Of a DNA stretch of 64,000 nt, positions 61,551 through 64,000 are shown piece by piece. The notes beneath the pieces were generated by a model. It saw nothing but the letters and a program-made list of their open reading frames with translations, searched no databases and was not told the origin of the DNA. The DNA comes from Ulva prolifera. Lineage: Eukaryota > Chlorophyta > Ulvophyceae > Ulvales > Ulvaceae. A program made the position numbers and the translations under genes. Position 1 is the first letter of the stretch; every line of letters begins with the position of its first letter. The DNA is taken from positions 2,786,513 through 2,850,512 of the forward strand of contig CM041199.1 in NCBI GenBank assembly GCA_023078555.1, read 5' to 3'.

Positions 61551-64000
61551 GCGCTGACCAGCAACTACAGCGTTGCTTTTCACTGGAATCGGCTACTCTT
61601 GCTGGACTGCTGACAAAAGATTGCAAAATATTAAAGAAATGGATGTCGCGCTGCAGAATCAGACGTCTACCGGTGACGTGATGTGTTTAGCGTGTGCAGT
61701 CGCGCATCACCGGCGAATACCTGTTCTAGACGCCTGTGCACTGCCATCACAAAGAAAATAACGATCAGACTTCGATAATTTCGTACCTCAGGTATACACA
61801 GGGCAGCGGATCATTGCGGCCCGGGCCTCGGGGTTGAGTCCCTTCGGCTGCTGTTAACAAGAGCACCGCGAACTGAAAGCAACACGGCACTCGCGATTGC
61901 GCCCCTCACTGGATCAAGAACTATGTGATGACTGCGGAATCACAATCGATCCGGTCCAAGACATACGCTGGTTCAATCGCTACCAACTGTGCCACCCGCG
62001 CGGGTATTCCACAGCATTACGCGTGCCTACCTACACCTTGCTGAATGCACGATATGCCCTACACGATTCATCAGACTTGCATGCGTTCGCTGCTTTATGT
62101 GGTTGTTCGCGCTGTATCACCTTATTGTTCATGCGGCACTGCGCCACTCCCGCGAAGCTCGGTGGCCACGGGCTTCCCCCATGGCGCAGGCACGTCTGCC
62201 GCCCACCAAAAGGCACTCGAAACCCATTGCGAGCATACTTCGCCTCATGAACAAGTCTAGACAGCGACGCGCTAGCTTCTGGTCTCGCAGTCAAGCGCCT
62301 TGCACTGCGCAGCGTTCGGACAGCATCAACATTATGGGCGCAGAAATCGTCCGATCACATTTCATGGCATGCTCTGCACACAGTGTTAATAATGAAGCAG
62401 TCTGCAAATGCTTGTTGAACGATGCTGCCAGCGTCTTGACGTGCACGATACTGCAGCGCTGTACAACACGCCGTAGGTATGGGCTGCAAATCACTGAGCC
62501 AGGAGCGCGGACTCGTTCGTGAGAAGAGACCAGTCAGAACAAGAACGTCAGGTCGGACTAGCAGATGTTCAACGTGCTTCCCATGATGTCCTGCTGATGC
62601 TAGCACTTGAGTGCTTGCTGTGCATCAGTGGAGTCCTGCAGACATCACTGCTTTCTGACACGCGGCTCCACGATAGATCCTTGTATGATGCCAAGTGCGG
62701 TTTAAAATTCTGTTGGGGCTGTGACCACTTGTGACACTTCAGACTCACCTCGTCTGTCCCCATCGCTGTCCAACCACGTAGGTGAGCACTTTATGACAGA
62801 TTGCATTGCCGCCACGGTATACAATAACTATAGTATGACATGTACATACTCCGTGATCACAAATACGGTGTATACGACTGTCGCCACGTGAGCCTGACCA
62901 GCTCCTCAGTATATCCTCACGTGACAGTGCACAGCTTCCCAATGTTCCTGCCACAAGCTGGGCACTTTTGGGTCCTTACAAAGTAGCAACATGTGTCCAA
63001 ATTCCAGCCCAGTCTGGTCCTACACTTTATGACCACATAGTGTGTCCTTACGGACGTTATGCTTCAGCCCTGTCGCCCGTAAGGCTCATGTAAGCCGCAT
63101 GGACGTCATAAGGATGATATTCGGCTGTCCATACGTGAGGATCGCGTGGCGCCGCTGTAAGGACAACTCAGTGCTACTAGTGTGGGGCGCTTCTGTTCCA
63201 GTCATTCCATTGTGTGCTGCATTGTTACCCATGTCTTTCTCTCCTGTCGTTTTATGCACGCACGCTAGGGTACCCAGCTCACTGCGCTACCCGACTGGTC
63301 AACAGAGAACACCCCTCTTATGCCGGTCTGACGCTAAAGTATGTTTAGGTTAGGTCAGAAAGGCAGCATTCCAGTCCAGCTGCGCTCAGAGGCGGAACCT
63401 TAAAAAGCCGAGGGGAGATTGCGAATGCCGTGAAATAGTAGAGAGAATGGTTACAGATCTTCGTGCGCACATCAATATATGCACACTGAACAGCCAAGAT
63501 CACGGCGGATCCACGCAGAATCTCCCTCACTGCTCCGGGACAATCCCACCCGCGGCTTACCCCTGCACTCGTTCAGCGGATATCGATCGACCGTGCATGG
63601 ATAAACCGCACTATTGCCCGCAGGCTCGTACATTGAGACACCGACCCGGCCACCTGACAGGTCAGTCGAGCTGATGCGTGAATCAGCCGAGCGGCGACTG
63701 CGCTACATAAAGCCGCTATAGCGGCACTTGACACAACTCACGCCCAACTATTGGTTGTGCTGTCATGAAGAAGCAGTCTCAGTGCCAGGTTATGGCCCCG
63801 ACCCGGCTTGCACACGGAGTTGCGCGCCGGTGTGCGAGTCAGCCAAGCAACACTTGTGAACATGGGCGCCTCAGCAATCACATTGGCCGCTGTCCACAAT
63901 GATCTGGAGATGGTTGCTGCAGTAGAATGTAGGCAATTTTGCCGGCTTTGTGGTGATGCCGGGATGGGTGCCTCGCTTGCGAGAGCTGCCTAGCAAGGAA
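61551..64000. other. Right flanking DNA without recognised genes
   Basis: Non-satellite DNA. Short overlapping ORFs occur on both strands, the longest 177 codons (61,989-62,522). A plus-strand frame at 61,897-62,250 starts with a zinc-knuckle-like LCDDCGITIDPVQDIRWFN, which could be an exon of an unknown gene or chance. No RNA gene, tandem repeat or transposon end was recognised. Confidence 0.4.

Noticed and set aside
60989-61681. 230-codon plus-strand ORF and 155-codon minus-strand ORF (61,159-61,626)
   Set aside because: Both run across the right end of element 2 and its target duplication into flanking DNA, so they cannot be one evolved gene on either side.

Overview
The window is eukaryotic nuclear DNA, very repeat-rich, with spliced genes (GT-AG introns of roughly 85-215 nt that can be cross-checked between two related transposon copies). 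A green alga or another early-branching plant lineage would fit the Tnp2-type transposases and the DNA-dioxygenase-like gene, but the sequence alone does not fix the species. No rRNA, tRNA, CRISPR array or ordinary housekeeping gene was seen.

Layout. (1) 1-21,013 and 35,707-41,700 are one satellite array of ~169-bp head-to-tail monomers (about 160 copies in view). (2) 21,014-35,706 is a complete 14.7-kb CACTA transposon (element 1) that interrupts the satellite: 11-bp perfect terminal inverted repeats CACTACAAGAA, a 3-bp target duplication CAA, and a related uninterrupted site in the same array at 38,073. It carries a leftward spliced gene ending in a coiled coil (21.8-24.3 kb), a rightward eight-exon Tnp2-type transposase (24.8-29.3 kb), two internal tandem arrays, and a spliced gene (32.0-34.15 kb) whose C-terminal half looks like a 2-oxoglutarate/Fe(II) dioxygenase, possibly of the TET/JBP class. 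(3) 41,701-61,547 is a second, 19.8-kb CACTA element (element 2; 20-bp terminal inverted repeats with one mismatch, 3-bp duplication TAT). It has the same divergent gene pair, but its transposase is broken by a 1,765-bp inverted-repeat transposon (8-bp target duplication) and by a stop codon. It also carries a reconstructable four-exon Ulp1/C48-type SUMO-protease-like gene (52.3-55.7 kb) and a leftward multi-exon gene of unknown function (56.3-60.5 kb). (4) 61,551-64,000 is non-satellite flank with no recognisable gene.

How the parts may work together (inference): each CACTA element encodes a transposase and a divergently transcribed accessory protein that could bind element-specific subterminal motifs (TGTACAC in element 1, CGGATCCG in element 2). 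Each also carries a different cargo enzyme that could act on chromatin: a putative modified-base dioxygenase in one and a putative deSUMOylase in the other. The main candidate for a little-described system is a CACTA transposon carrying its own TET/JBP-like dioxygenase and living in a satellite array.
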